Positions 1 through 6,324 are shown, counted from the first letter of the stretch. The stretch is DNA of 10,085 nucleotides from Archangium sp. (GCA_016793585.1 JAEUJR010000505.1:1-10085); one strand, 5' to 3'. A program made the numbers and translations. Notes: generated from the letters alone by a model not told the origin.

Positions 1-113
1 GCATCACCCTTCACCTGCTGTATGAGCTGAAGCGACGCGGTGCGCGGTGGGGTGTTGGCAGCGCGTGTATTGGTGGTGGTCAGGGCATCGCGGTACTCGT
101 GGAGGCACTGTGA
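1..113 (+). CDS. Thiolase (acetyl-CoA acetyltransferase family), C-terminal end only
   Basis: Reading from base 3 gives 36 residues and then TGA at 111-113; the rest of the gene lies left of the window. The visible end reads [20 protein letters not shown] followed by GGQG. This is the closing segment of thiolases: a helix ending in KRRG and then the CxGGGxG loop, whose cysteine (here the 22nd visible residue) is the second active-site cysteine acting as acid/base in the condensation or cleavage of acyl-CoA. The GHP histidine motif and the nucleophilic cysteine would be further upstream and cannot be checked. Thiolases act in the cytoplasm in beta-oxidation or acetoacetyl-CoA synthesis; the fragment does not tell which. 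The stop codon overlaps the start of the next gene (GTGA), so this is probably the upstream part of the same operon. Confidence 0.88.
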   Translation, partial: ITLHLLYELKRRGARWGVGSACIGGGQGIAVLVEAL

Positions 114-343
114 CGAGCAGCAACGTTCCCGACGCGAAGACGCTGCGCGAGCAGGCGAAGAAGATCGCCGAGCAGCGCCGAGTGGACGCAAAGAACCGCA
201 AGCGCAAGTGCGCCCTCTGCGGCACGGATGAGACCGAACGCACGCCGTTCGTCGCTCACCCCGACGGCATCGGCCCGACCTGCAAAGAGCCGGGCCTGTG
301 CGAGCACTACCGCGCGCACACCGCGAAGAGCGGCATTCGTTGA
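110..343 (+). CDS. Small four-cysteine (putative zinc-binding) protein, unknown function
   Basis: A 77-residue protein starting with GTG at 110. The GTG shares bases with the thiolase stop (GTGA), and a GGAGG stands at 101-105, 4 nt upstream, so translational coupling is likely. An in-frame ATG at 47 lies inside the thiolase reading frame and is less plausible. Residues 8-33 are a basic, charged helix ([19 protein letters not shown]). It is followed by C34-x2-C37, then C58 and C64 with H65 beside it. The spacing C-x2-C-x20-C-x5-C suits one zinc site. There is no signal peptide or membrane segment, so it is probably cytoplasmic. I do not recognise a named family. A nucleic-acid-binding role is possible from the basic helix and zinc knuckle, but this is only inference. 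It is followed 13 nt later by another small gene in the same direction. Confidence 0.75.
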   Translation: MTSSNVPDAKTLREQAKKIAEQRRVDAKNRKRKCALCGTDETERTPFVAHPDGIGPTCKEPGLCEHYRAHTAKSGIR

Positions 344-356
344 TCGGAGCTGACCG

Positions 357-548
357 ATGATTCCGTTCACCGGGGTGAAGGTCTTCTCGACGACGCTCGC
401 GCGCGATCGCGAGATGATGGGCGAGACCATCACGAAGTGGATCAAGGACAACCCCCAGGCCGAGATCGTCGACAAGATCGTGACGCAGAGCTCCGACAAG
501 GAGTTCCACTGCCTCACCGTCACGCTCTTCTACCGTCACAAGAGCTGA
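357..548 (+). CDS. Small conserved-looking protein of unknown function (63 aa)
   Basis: It starts with ATG at 357, with GGAG at 346-349 seven bases upstream. The 63-residue product is soluble with no signal peptide. Its apparent layout is a strand (VKVFSTTL), a helix with GETITKWIKDNP at residues 22-33, then two strands around EIVDKIVTQSSD (36-47) and FHCLTVTLFYRH (50-61). This gives a compact beta-alpha-beta-beta pattern. The phrase TQSSDKEFHCLTVTLFY is of a kind I associate with short hypothetical proteins in myxobacterial genomes, but I cannot name a family or function. It sits between the four-cysteine protein and the membrane-anchored protease, with gaps of 13 and 9 nt, so it is very likely co-transcribed with them. 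The clear ribosome site and codon usage like its neighbours argue that it is real despite its size. Confidence 0.75.
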   Translation: MIPFTGVKVFSTTLARDREMMGETITKWIKDNPQAEIVDKIVTQSSDKEFHCLTVTLFYRHKS

Positions 549-557
549 GGCGAACCG

Positions 558-1358
558 ATGCTGGCGAGCCTGGTGCTCTCGGGGCTCCTCTCGGTCACGC
601 CCGAAGCGCGTCAGGCCCTCTTCGCGCGCCTCAAGCACTCCGTCGTGGTGCTCGAGGTGTCGACCGTCTCGGGCGAGCGCACGGGCAACGGCACCGGCTT
701 CGTGATTCGCGAAGACGGCGTCGTCGTCACCAACCACCACGTCGTCGAAGGGCACCCCAGCTTGACGGCGGTGTTCGCCGACGGGCGGCGCGTCGACGTG
801 ACCGGGCTGCTGCTGCTCGACGAGGCCCACGATCTCGCGGTGCTGCGCCTCGACGCGAAGGGGCTCGAGCCGCTGAAGCTGGGCAGCTCGGCCGCGCTCA
901 CCGAGGGCTCGCAGCTCTTCATGGCAGGCAACCCGCTCGGGCTCGACTTCACCTTCAACGAAGGCGTGCTGACCGCGCTTCGGCCAAAGGGCCTGCCCGC
1001 CGATCTCGGCGTTCCGCTCCCAGACGCCGACAAGCAGTCGTTGCTCCAGCTCGCCATCAACGCCGAGCCCGGCTCGAGCGGAAGCCCAGTGGTCGACGCC
1101 GAGGGCCTGGTCGTCGGTGTGGTGCGATCGAAGCTGGCCAGCGCGAACTTCGCGGTTCCCGTCGAGACGCTGAAGGCCCAGCTCACCGATGAGCTGTTCG
1201 CGAAGGAGGCCCGGCCGTTGCGGCAGGTGCCGTGGTGGAACCTGGTGATCTCGGCGGTAGTCCTCGCCGGAGTGGCCCTCTTCCTGATGGGCAGGCTCCG
1301 GGCTGGCGGCAGCGGAACACCTCGGGCACAACGACGGTTCGGCGGGTACGAAGAATGA
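558..1358 (+). CDS. Membrane-anchored trypsin-like (HtrA/S1C type) serine protease
   Basis: A 266-residue protein; ATG at 558 follows GAGG at 547-550, which overlaps the previous stop codon. Residues 25-200 form a chymotrypsin-like protease of the DegP/HtrA type with an intact triad: H61 in TNHHVV, D92 in HDLAVL, and S174 in GSSGSPVV. NPLG at 125-128 and the VVGVV strand before the substrate pocket are also present. The N-terminus (1-12) is a short hydrophobic stretch that may act as an export signal. Residues 227-245 (WNLVISAVVLAGVALFLMG) form a membrane helix followed by a basic tail (RLRAGG, RAQRR), which predicts a cytoplasmic C-terminus and a periplasmic protease domain. No PDZ domain is present, and HtrA proteins usually carry one or two, so substrate choice must work differently. 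The stop overlaps the next start (ATGA), which suggests a functional link to the rhomboid-like protein. The substrate is unknown. Confidence 0.88.
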   Translation: MLASLVLSGLLSVTPEARQALFARLKHSVVVLEVSTVSGERTGNGTGFVIREDGVVVTNHHVVEGHPSLTAVFADGRRVDVTGLLLLDEAHDLAVLRLDAKGLEPLKLGSSAALTEGSQLFMAGNPLGLDFTFNEGVLTALRPKGLPADLGVPLPDADKQSLLQLAINAEPGSSGSPVVDAEGLVVGVVRSKLASANFAVPVETLKAQLTDELFAKEARPLRQVPWWNLVISAVVLAGVALFLMGRLRAGGSGTPRAQRRFGGYEE

Positions 1359-2065
1359 GCTTTGCCAATGAAGTGAAGCGCTGGGTGTCACCGACGAGCT
1401 CCGGCGGGCAGATGGCGCTGCTGTTGGTGGTGAGCTCGGTCATCGCGGGAATCTCGCGCCTCGTGATGGAGCAGGTCGCCCTTCAACCCGGCGACGTCAT
1501 CGCGCAGTTCAAGTTCTGGCAGCTGGTGACGACGACGTTTCTGGTGCCGCTGTCTCCATTGAGCCTCATCTTCGGGCTCATCATCGTGCTGCAGACCGCC
1601 ACCTGGCTCGAGGCGCAGTGGGGCCGCAAGAAGCTGTGGGCGTTCGTGCTGGGCGTGAACGTGCTGGCCAACCTCGCCACCGTGCTCGTCGCGCTCGTGT
1701 CTCCCGCAGTCTCGGCGATGACGTTCTTTGGCGGGCTGACGACCATCGGTGCCGTGTGGATCGCGCAAGGCCTCATCGTCGGCCCGGGCCGTCTCAACTG
1801 GTTCGGCTTCCCCGTGTCGGGCTACGCCTTCGCCGTCATCGGAGCGGCCTTCACGTTGCTCAGCGCCGTCACCGGAGCGTGGTTCGCAGTGCTCCCGCAG
1901 CTGTTCGGCATCGCCATCACCATCGCGTGGGTGCAGGGCTACACGCCTGCGAACCTGTTGCTGCGCTGGCGCTCACGTCAGCTCTCGAGAGATCTGCGCA
2001 AACGCGCGAGCCACCTGTCGATCATCGACGGCAAGAAGAGCGATCGCGATCAGTACCTGAACTGA
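1355..2065 (+). CDS. Rhomboid-like integral membrane protein, probably without protease activity
   Basis: The 236-residue protein begins at ATG 1355, inside the ATGA overlap with the protease gene. An in-frame ATG at 1232 is only an extension through the upstream gene. About five or six membrane helices can be seen, roughly at residues 18-36, 64-82, 94-116, 121-141, 154-172 and 175-193. The segment FWQLVTTTFL (54-63) followed by LEAQWGRKKLW (85-95) matches the early rhomboid pattern of a WR/WQ amphipathic loop and a helix ending in E-x-x-W-G. Active rhomboids carry GxSG in helix 4 and a histidine in helix 6. Here the corresponding stretch reads FFGGLTTIGAVW, with no serine at the expected place, and no histidine occurs in the later helices. 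It therefore looks like a pseudoprotease or a DUF1751/TMEM115-like member of the rhomboid superfamily. The C-terminal tail (204-236) is basic and soluble. It may hold or present clients to the co-encoded protease; that is inference. Confidence 0.72.
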   Translation: MSFANEVKRWVSPTSSGGQMALLLVVSSVIAGISRLVMEQVALQPGDVIAQFKFWQLVTTTFLVPLSPLSLIFGLIIVLQTATWLEAQWGRKKLWAFVLGVNVLANLATVLVALVSPAVSAMTFFGGLTTIGAVWIAQGLIVGPGRLNWFGFPVSGYAFAVIGAAFTLLSAVTGAWFAVLPQLFGIAITIAWVQGYTPANLLLRWRSRQLSRDLRKRASHLSIIDGKKSDRDQYLN

Positions 2066-2407
2066 TCAGCGCTTCTTCAAGAAGCCCGTGAGCGCCACGC
2101 GATCGTCGGCTGGCAGCTCGCTGGTGAACGACACGCCGAGGCCCCGAAGCAGCCCGCGCGAATCTCGATCGACGCGCGCGACTGAACCGACCAGCGTGCA
2201 GTACTTCGGGCCGTCACCGAACGGCAGGGCGAGCGCGACGCGAACGGGAGTGCCCTCTCGCGCAGGCTCGCGGGTCTTCAGGTAGAGGCCACCTTCCGAG
2301 AGGTCGGCGACCGCGTCTTTCACGTACCGATTGCCGATGCGACAATGCGCCGTAAGCGTCACGGGAATTCGCGGAAACCCTCGCTTTTCCATGGCCTCTT
2401 GCTGCAT
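2066..2407 (-). CDS. PilZ domain protein, putative c-di-GMP receptor
   Basis: A single-domain protein of 113 residues. The reading frame stays open far upstream, but ATG at 2407 is chosen because GGAGG lies at 2413-2417, 5 nt before it, and because the domain begins immediately after. Both c-di-GMP-binding motifs of PilZ are present: R9-x3-R13 in KRGFPRIPV, and D35-x-S37-x2-G40 in DLSEGGLYLKT. The end of the domain, LRGLGVSF (87-94), is the usual closing strand. In the PilZ family these residues wrap around intercalated c-di-GMP, so ligand binding is likely. Length and style fit the short stand-alone PilZ proteins that are abundant in myxobacteria, several of which act in motility or exopolysaccharide control; its own target is not visible. 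It is the last gene of the leftward cluster, 143 nt after the 1247-aa gene, and its stop abuts that of the convergent rhomboid-like gene. Confidence 0.92.
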   Translation of the reverse strand: MQQEAMEKRGFPRIPVTLTAHCRIGNRYVKDAVADLSEGGLYLKTREPAREGTPVRVALALPFGDGPKYCTLVGSVARVDRDSRGLLRGLGVSFTSELPADDRVALTGFLKKR

Positions 2408-2412
2408 GCGCA

Positions 2413-2417
2413 CCTCC
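2413..2417 (-). promoter_or_regulatory. Ribosome binding site that fixes the PilZ start
   Basis: The leftward strand reads GGAGG followed by five bases and ATG at 2407. No comparable site precedes other starts in this long open frame. A second ATG five codons later (MEKRG) has no such site at proper distance. Confidence 0.7.
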
Positions 2418-2443
2418 GGCCCTGCGGTGTGACGATGAAAGAC

Positions 2444-2473
2444 AAGGTGCGCGATGTAGGCCCGGTCTGTCAA
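2444..2473 (-). promoter_or_regulatory. Possible sigma-70-type promoter of the PilZ gene
   Basis: On the leftward strand a perfect TTGACA occupies 2473-2468, in the 143-nt gap between the 1247-aa gene and the PilZ gene. At 17-18 nt spacing the -10 position reads GCACCT or CACCTT, which is a poor match to TATAAT. Weak -10 boxes are common in GC-rich myxobacterial promoters. A start near 2438 would leave a leader of about 30 nt before the ATG. Without a clear -10 box this remains a candidate. Confidence 0.4.
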
Positions 2474-2550
2474 TGGGGGCAGGCCCGCCGCAGAGGAAAA
2501 TTCTACGACGCGCAGCGGCACGATCGGCGGTCCTCGCGAGCCGAGCAGCC

Positions 2551-5500
2551 TCAGCCCTCGATGCCGATGGTCTGAACGCCGTGGCGATAGATGTAGATGC
2601 GCTCGGTGTTGGTGCGGTTGTCGGCGGGCACGACGAAGAAGCCTGGCCCACCCTGCTGGTGATCGCGCGAGAAGCCCGCCACTTGCCGCCCATCTTTGAA
2701 CGTGACGCGCACCTTCTGACCATCGCCCGCTGGCGAGCGCGCGCCCGGCGCCAGCATGAAGAAGATCGCCTTCACGCGGCCCAGCGCGATCGACTCGACG
2801 CCTCCGGCGGTGCCTTCGAGCGAGAGGTTCTCGGCCCCGAGATCGGGATCCTTCAGGGCGCCCCGCTTCACCTGGCCCTCCATCGTGTGGAGGATGACGC
2901 GGTGATCGCCGCGGATGACGACGGGCGAGCCTCCGCCCCTGACGGTGGCCGAACGATCGAACAGCTGATCGGCCATCGCGCGCGCAGGCGGCTGCACCAC
3001 CGGCTGCGGCGGAGCGACGGGCGCGCGCTGCACGGGCATCGGCGCCATCGGGGGCGGAACGGGCGCGGGCGCGACGGGTACTGCTACGCGGGTGTCGAGG
3101 GGCCGCGCAGGTGCGGGAATCGCCGCGTCCCACCCCGGCTCGGCCGTGGGCTCTTCCTCCACCACGATGCCCTGAATGATCTCGCCTTCGGGCTCTTCCG
3201 CGACGTCGATGCCGGCGTCGCTGCGCTGCCAGCTCTCGCCAGTCGAGGTGAGCGCCTGGGCGCCGAGGAAGTCGGCGTTGCTGGCGAGCTCGATGGGCGC
3301 GTCGTCGACGGACGAGGCGCTGGAGTCGAGCACGCCGGTCGCGAGGCTCGCAGCAGGGCCTGACTCGACCTCGAACGGTTCGTTGTCGATGGCGACGTCG
3401 CCGACGTCCATCGTGGGCAACTCGGACTGCAGGCTGCCCTGAATGAACTCGGCGTTGCTGGCGAGCTCCACCTTGTCGTCCGCGTTCCCCGAGAGCTCGG
3501 CGCCGGGCACCGCGTTGTCCCAGTTGCTCGCGAAGACCTCGGGCTCGGTGGCAGGCGCCGGGGCCTCCCAGCTCTGGGCGAACACTTCGGTCTGCGGCGC
3601 TGGGGCGGCGGGTGCAGGTTCTTCCCAACTCGAGGCGAACACCTCGGTCTGCGGCGCTGAGGCAGCGGGCGCAGGCTCTTCCCAGCTCGAGGCAAACACC
3701 TCGGCCTGGGGTGCAGCCACCGGCTCTTCCCAGCTCGAGGCGAACACCTCAGCCTTCGGAGCGACGGGAGCGGCCGGCGCTTCCCAGCTCGAGGCGAACA
3801 CTTCGGCCTGCGGAGCGACGGGAACGGCCGGCTCTTCCCAGCTCGAGGCGAACACTTCGGCCTTCGGGGCCTCGGCAGCCGAAACCGCGGCGGGGAGATC
3901 GTTCTGGGTGACGGGCGTCTCGTCCCACGAATCGATCGAGACCTCGGAGGTGGGGTGCGGCACCGCAGACGACGCGACGCGAGCGCTCGAGGGCGTCGAA
4001 GGCAGCGGCGGCGGAATGGCCAGGGCGTCGAACGCCGACGATGGAGACGAGGGCACGACCGTCGCTTCGATGACGCCTTCGCCACTCACGACCGGCAGCT
4101 CGTCGAGCGCTGGCTCCACGCTGCTTCCGGCGACGATGGGCTCGGGCGTCGACTCGATGACTGGCAGGTCGTCGATCGACCCAGCGGTCGGTGCGGGGTG
4201 CTCGGGCACTCGCGAGGCCTCGACGACGGCGGCCCAGTTCGAGTCAGCGGCAGGCTCGGCCATCGAGACATCGAAAGACTCGGCTTCAACGATCGGCGTG
4301 GGAGCCTCGACTGGCGCCGGGGCAGGCACGTCGCCGAGCAGCCCTGGAGTCTGTGCAGCCACCGCCTGGGCCAGCGAGAGGCTGGGCTCGGTCGGCGCCA
4401 CCTCGTCTTCGATGAAGGGCGCAGAAGGCTCGACCGCGAGCGGCGCCTCGACGGCGACCGCGGCTTCGACGGGCTCGGCCATCATCACCGGCAGCTCGGC
4501 GGGAGCGGCAATCATCGGCTCCGCCATGACCACCGGCGCGTCGACCTGCTCAGCCACGATGATGCTCGGCTCGGGCTGCGTCGGAGCGGCCTCGACAACC
4601 GCAGCCTCGACGACGACGGGCTGGCTCGCGGCCAGCTCGACTCCAGCCGGCTCTGCGAACGTCACCGGAACATCGACTGGTCCCTGGGGCTCGGCGAACG
4701 CCACCGGAGCGTCGAGGCTCGCCGTGATCTCGACCTCGGGCAGCGCAGCGATGACCGGCGCAGCGCTGTCGACGATGGGCTGGGCGGCCACCTCGGGCTC
4801 GGGCGCCAGCGCTGGCACGTCGAGCAGCGAGGCAGGCGCCGCCGCAGGCACTTCGGGCTCGGGCACCGGCGCTGGCACGTCGAGCAGCGAGACAGGCGCC
4901 GCGGGCTCTTCGAGCGGCGGCACGTCGAGCATCATGCTCGGGGTCGGGTCGAGAACGGCTTCGACGGCCCCCGCATCCATCACCATGCTCGGGGTCGGGT
5001 CGATCACCACGTCGGCGTTGAGCTCGGCCATGACCGGCGCGGGCTTCTTCGCCTCGAGCATCGGCAGGTCGGGCAGCATCTCGGTGACGGAGTCGCTCGG
5101 CAGCTCGGTCACGCCACTCGGAGAGACGGTGGGCACTTCGCCCATCGACACTTCGACGTCGGAGATCTCGGTGACCTGGGAGATCGACGCTTCGGCGATC
5201 TCGTCGGCAACGGGCGAATCGCTGAGGGCGTTCGCGGCGGCCGCTTCGATCTGCGTCTCGGCCCCCTTCGAGCCGGCGGCATCGACGAGCGGCAGTTCGT
5301 CTGCGGGGCCCGGCAGGAGCGAGGAGACGGCGGTCGCCTCGACCTTTCGCTCGGGGGGCGGGGCCTTCGAGAAGCCGGCGCCTCCGAAGAGGGGCATCGC
5401 AGGCAGCTTCACGGGCGGCGGCTCGGCTGCCGGAGCAGGAGCGGCCGGCACTTCGTCGAGCAGCGCCGAGCGCAGATCGTCGACCGAGTCGTTGCCCACC

Positions 5501-6294
5501 GACAGGTTGAGCGGCGGGAGCGGGTTCGGGCGCGGCGGCGGCGCGGTCGGAACGGGAGAGACCTCGTCGTCCGAGATCTCCATCACCTCGTCGGGCTGGG
5601 CCGCGGGAGGCAGTGGGGCAGGCGGTTGCTGCCACGGTTGTGCAGGCTGCTGCTGCGAAGCCCACGGCGGCGCAGGCACCGGCGCGTGCTGGCCCGGCCA
5701 CGGCTGCGGCACTGGCTGGTAGCCCTGCTGCGGCGGAGGCGCGTAGCCGTACCCCGGCTGCTGGTTCGGGTAGTACCCCTGCTGCTGCCCGTACCACTGC
5801 TGCGCCGGCGCGTAGCCGGGCTGCTGCGCGTACTGCTGATACTGATTGGGGTCGTACTGGGGCTGCTGAAAGCCGTAGCCCTGCTGGTTGGGGTCGTAGG
5901 GTTGGTTCGGGTCGTACGGCGCCTGCTGATTCGGATCGTAGGGCGGCGCCTGGTTGGCATCGTACGCACCCTGGTTCGGATCGTACGGCGCCTGATTGGG
6001 GTCGTAGTACGGCTGCTGCTGATCCTGCCCGTACCACTGCTGTTGCTGGGGCTGGTTCGGGTCGTAGTAGCCGGACTGCTGTTGTTGCTGCGCCCACTGC
6101 TGATTGGGGTCGTAGCCCGCAGGGTACGGGTACCACTGGCCGTCAGCGCCCCACTGGCCGTACTGGCTCATGTCGACGCCGAGCTGCGCCGCGAGCTCGT
6201 ACCAACGCTGCTCTTCTTGAGGTGTCAGCCCGTTCGTCTTCCGCTTGTCGTCGAGGAAGCGGAACTCGCGCATGGCTGCCTGAGTGTCAGACAT
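2551..6294 (-). CDS. 1247-aa repeat-rich, mostly disordered protein with C-terminal DUF6982-like domain
   Basis: Four regions can be read. (1) Residues 8-41 form a charged helical motif (REFRFLDDKRKTNGLTPQEE, then QRWYELAAQLG). (2) Residues 42-232 are rich in Tyr, Gln, Asn and Pro, with about nine YDPNQ units, prion-like in composition. (3) Residues 233-1105 are Pro/Ala/Glu/Val-rich and acidic, with short internal duplications and seven EVFASSWEEP-like repeats (811-926), plus two ELASNA(E/D)F copies near 943 and 1002. (4) Residues 1115-1247 form a compact beta-rich domain with VIRGDHRVILHTMEG, GRVKAIFF, KVRVTFKDGRQVAG, GFFVVPADNRTNTERIYIY. From memory it resembles the DUF6982 family, which occurs in delta-proteobacteria and acidobacteria beside or within PilZ-type proteins. 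There is no signal peptide or membrane helix, so it is probably cytoplasmic. ATG 6294 lacks an obvious Shine-Dalgarno site. The gene follows the metallopeptidase gene by 50 nt. A scaffold or condensate-forming role is inferred from composition; the function is unknown. Confidence 0.85.
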   Translation of the reverse strand: MSDTQAAMREFRFLDDKRKTNGLTPQEEQRWYELAAQLGVDMSQYGQWGADGQWYPYPAGYDPNQQWAQQQQQSGYYDPNQPQQQQWYGQDQQQPYYDPNQAPYDPNQGAYDANQAPPYDPNQQAPYDPNQPYDPNQQGYGFQQPQYDPNQYQQYAQQPGYAPAQQWYGQQQGYYPNQQPGYGYAPPPQQGYQPVPQPWPGQHAPVPAPPWASQQQPAQPWQQPPAPLPPAAQPDEVMEISDDEVSPVPTAPPPRPNPLPPLNLSVGNDSVDDLRSALLDEVPAAPAPAAEPPPVKLPAMPLFGGAGFSKAPPPERKVEATAVSSLLPGPADELPLVDAAGSKGAETQIEAAAANALSDSPVADEIAEASISQVTEISDVEVSMGEVPTVSPSGVTELPSDSVTEMLPDLPMLEAKKPAPVMAELNADVVIDPTPSMVMDAGAVEAVLDPTPSMMLDVPPLEEPAAPVSLLDVPAPVPEPEVPAAAPASLLDVPALAPEPEVAAQPIVDSAAPVIAALPEVEITASLDAPVAFAEPQGPVDVPVTFAEPAGVELAASQPVVVEAAVVEAAPTQPEPSIIVAEQVDAPVVMAEPMIAAPAELPVMMAEPVEAAVAVEAPLAVEPSAPFIEDEVAPTEPSLSLAQAVAAQTPGLLGDVPAPAPVEAPTPIVEAESFDVSMAEPAADSNWAAVVEASRVPEHPAPTAGSIDDLPVIESTPEPIVAGSSVEPALDELPVVSGEGVIEATVVPSSPSSAFDALAIPPPLPSTPSSARVASSAVPHPTSEVSIDSWDETPVTQNDLPAAVSAAEAPKAEVFASSWEEPAVPVAPQAEVFASSWEAPAAPVAPKAEVFASSWEEPVAAPQAEVFASSWEEPAPAASAPQTEVFASSWEEPAPAAPAPQTEVFAQSWEAPAPATEPEVFASNWDNAVPGAELSGNADDKVELASNAEFIQGSLQSELPTMDVGDVAIDNEPFEVESGPAASLATGVLDSSASSVDDAPIELASNADFLGAQALTSTGESWQRSDAGIDVAEEPEGEIIQGIVVEEEPTAEPGWDAAIPAPARPLDTRVAVPVAPAPVPPPMAPMPVQRAPVAPPQPVVQPPARAMADQLFDRSATVRGGGSPVVIRGDHRVILHTMEGQVKRGALKDPDLGAENLSLEGTAGGVESIALGRVKAIFFMLAPGARSPAGDGQKVRVTFKDGRQVAGFSRDHQQGGPGFFVVPADNRTNTERIYIYRHGVQTIGIEG
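3517..3864 (-). repeat. Seven tandem EVFASSWEEP-like coding repeats
   Basis: Residues 811-926 of the 1247-aa protein hold seven units beginning with EVFA at residues 813, 831, 849, 865, 884, 903 and 919, so the period is 16-19 residues. The core is EVFA(S/Q)(S/N)W(E/D). The last two units diverge (FAQSWEAP, FASNWDN). Linkers are Pro/Ala-rich and of uneven length. At DNA level the core is nearly identical between middle units, so recent unit duplication is likely and copy number may vary between strains or assemblies. Confidence 0.93.
4789..5001 (-). repeat. Two short coding duplications: SLLDVPA..PEPEV and DPTPSM
   Basis: Within the acidic, proline-rich part of the 1247-aa protein, SLLDVPA followed by PEPEV occurs at residues 469-481 and again at 489-501, encoded by nearly identical DNA at 4789-4890. 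DPTPSM occurs at residues 432-437 and 449-454, encoded at 4933-5001. They show that this tract grew by small local duplications. Confidence 0.8.
5842..6114 (-). repeat. YDPNQ repeat tract (Tyr/Gln/Asn-rich)
   Basis: Residues 61-151 of the 1247-aa protein carry about nine copies of YDPNQ (one is YDANQ) at uneven spacing, among runs of glutamine such as WAQQQQQSGYYDPNQPQQQQ. On the + strand this appears as repeated blocks of the type gattcgg-atcgta or ggttcgg-gtcgta. The composition resembles prion-like, phase-separating sequences. Confidence 0.92.
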
Positions 6295-6302
6295 AAGAAC
6301 GG

Positions 6303-6324
6303 CGCGAGCTTAGCCCGCGTTTTT
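6303..6324 (+). terminator. Intrinsic-terminator-like hairpin, facing against the operon
   Basis: On the + strand CGCGAGC-TTA-GCCCGCG forms a seven-pair stem (one G-U/A-C-type imperfect position, depending on strand) with a three-base loop, followed directly by TTTTT at 6320-6324. It lies in the 50-nt gap between the metallopeptidase gene and the 1247-aa gene, which both run leftward. Its orientation would stop rightward antisense transcription. On the leftward transcript the same hairpin has a G-U pair and is followed only by a weak GTTCTT tract just before the ATG, where it could reduce read-through or affect translation. Confidence 0.45.

Noticed and set aside
47..109. ATG at 47 as start of the four-cysteine protein
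   Set aside because: This stretch encodes the CIGGGQG end of the thiolase in another frame, and the GTG at 110 has a ribosome site and stop-start overlap.
1232..1354. ATG at 1232 as start of the rhomboid-like protein
   Set aside because: It would add 41 Pro/Arg/Gly-rich residues overlapping the membrane helix of the protease; the ATGA overlap at 1355 is the natural start.
2071..2085. Inverted repeat GCTTCTTCAAGAAGC as a terminator
   Set aside because: It lies in the last codons of the PilZ gene, has a six-pair stem at most and no T-run on either side, so an intrinsic terminator is not supported.
2408..3628. Upstream extension of the PilZ reading frame to more than 500 codons
   Set aside because: The extension overlaps the conserved tail of the 1247-aa protein in another frame and is Arg-rich nonsense. 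A GGAGG and ATG at 2407 sit exactly at the start of the PilZ domain.
3517..3864. CRISPR array, suggested by regular repeats
   Set aside because: The repeats keep the reading frame, differ at synonymous positions, have uneven Pro/Ala linkers rather than unique spacers, and lie inside one long gene.
3443..5722. 759-codon open frame on the + strand
   Set aside because: It is antisense to the 1247-aa gene and consists of Ser/Ala/Gly runs that mirror its Pro/Ala/Glu codons. There is no domain and no ribosome site; high GC and codon bias keep it open.
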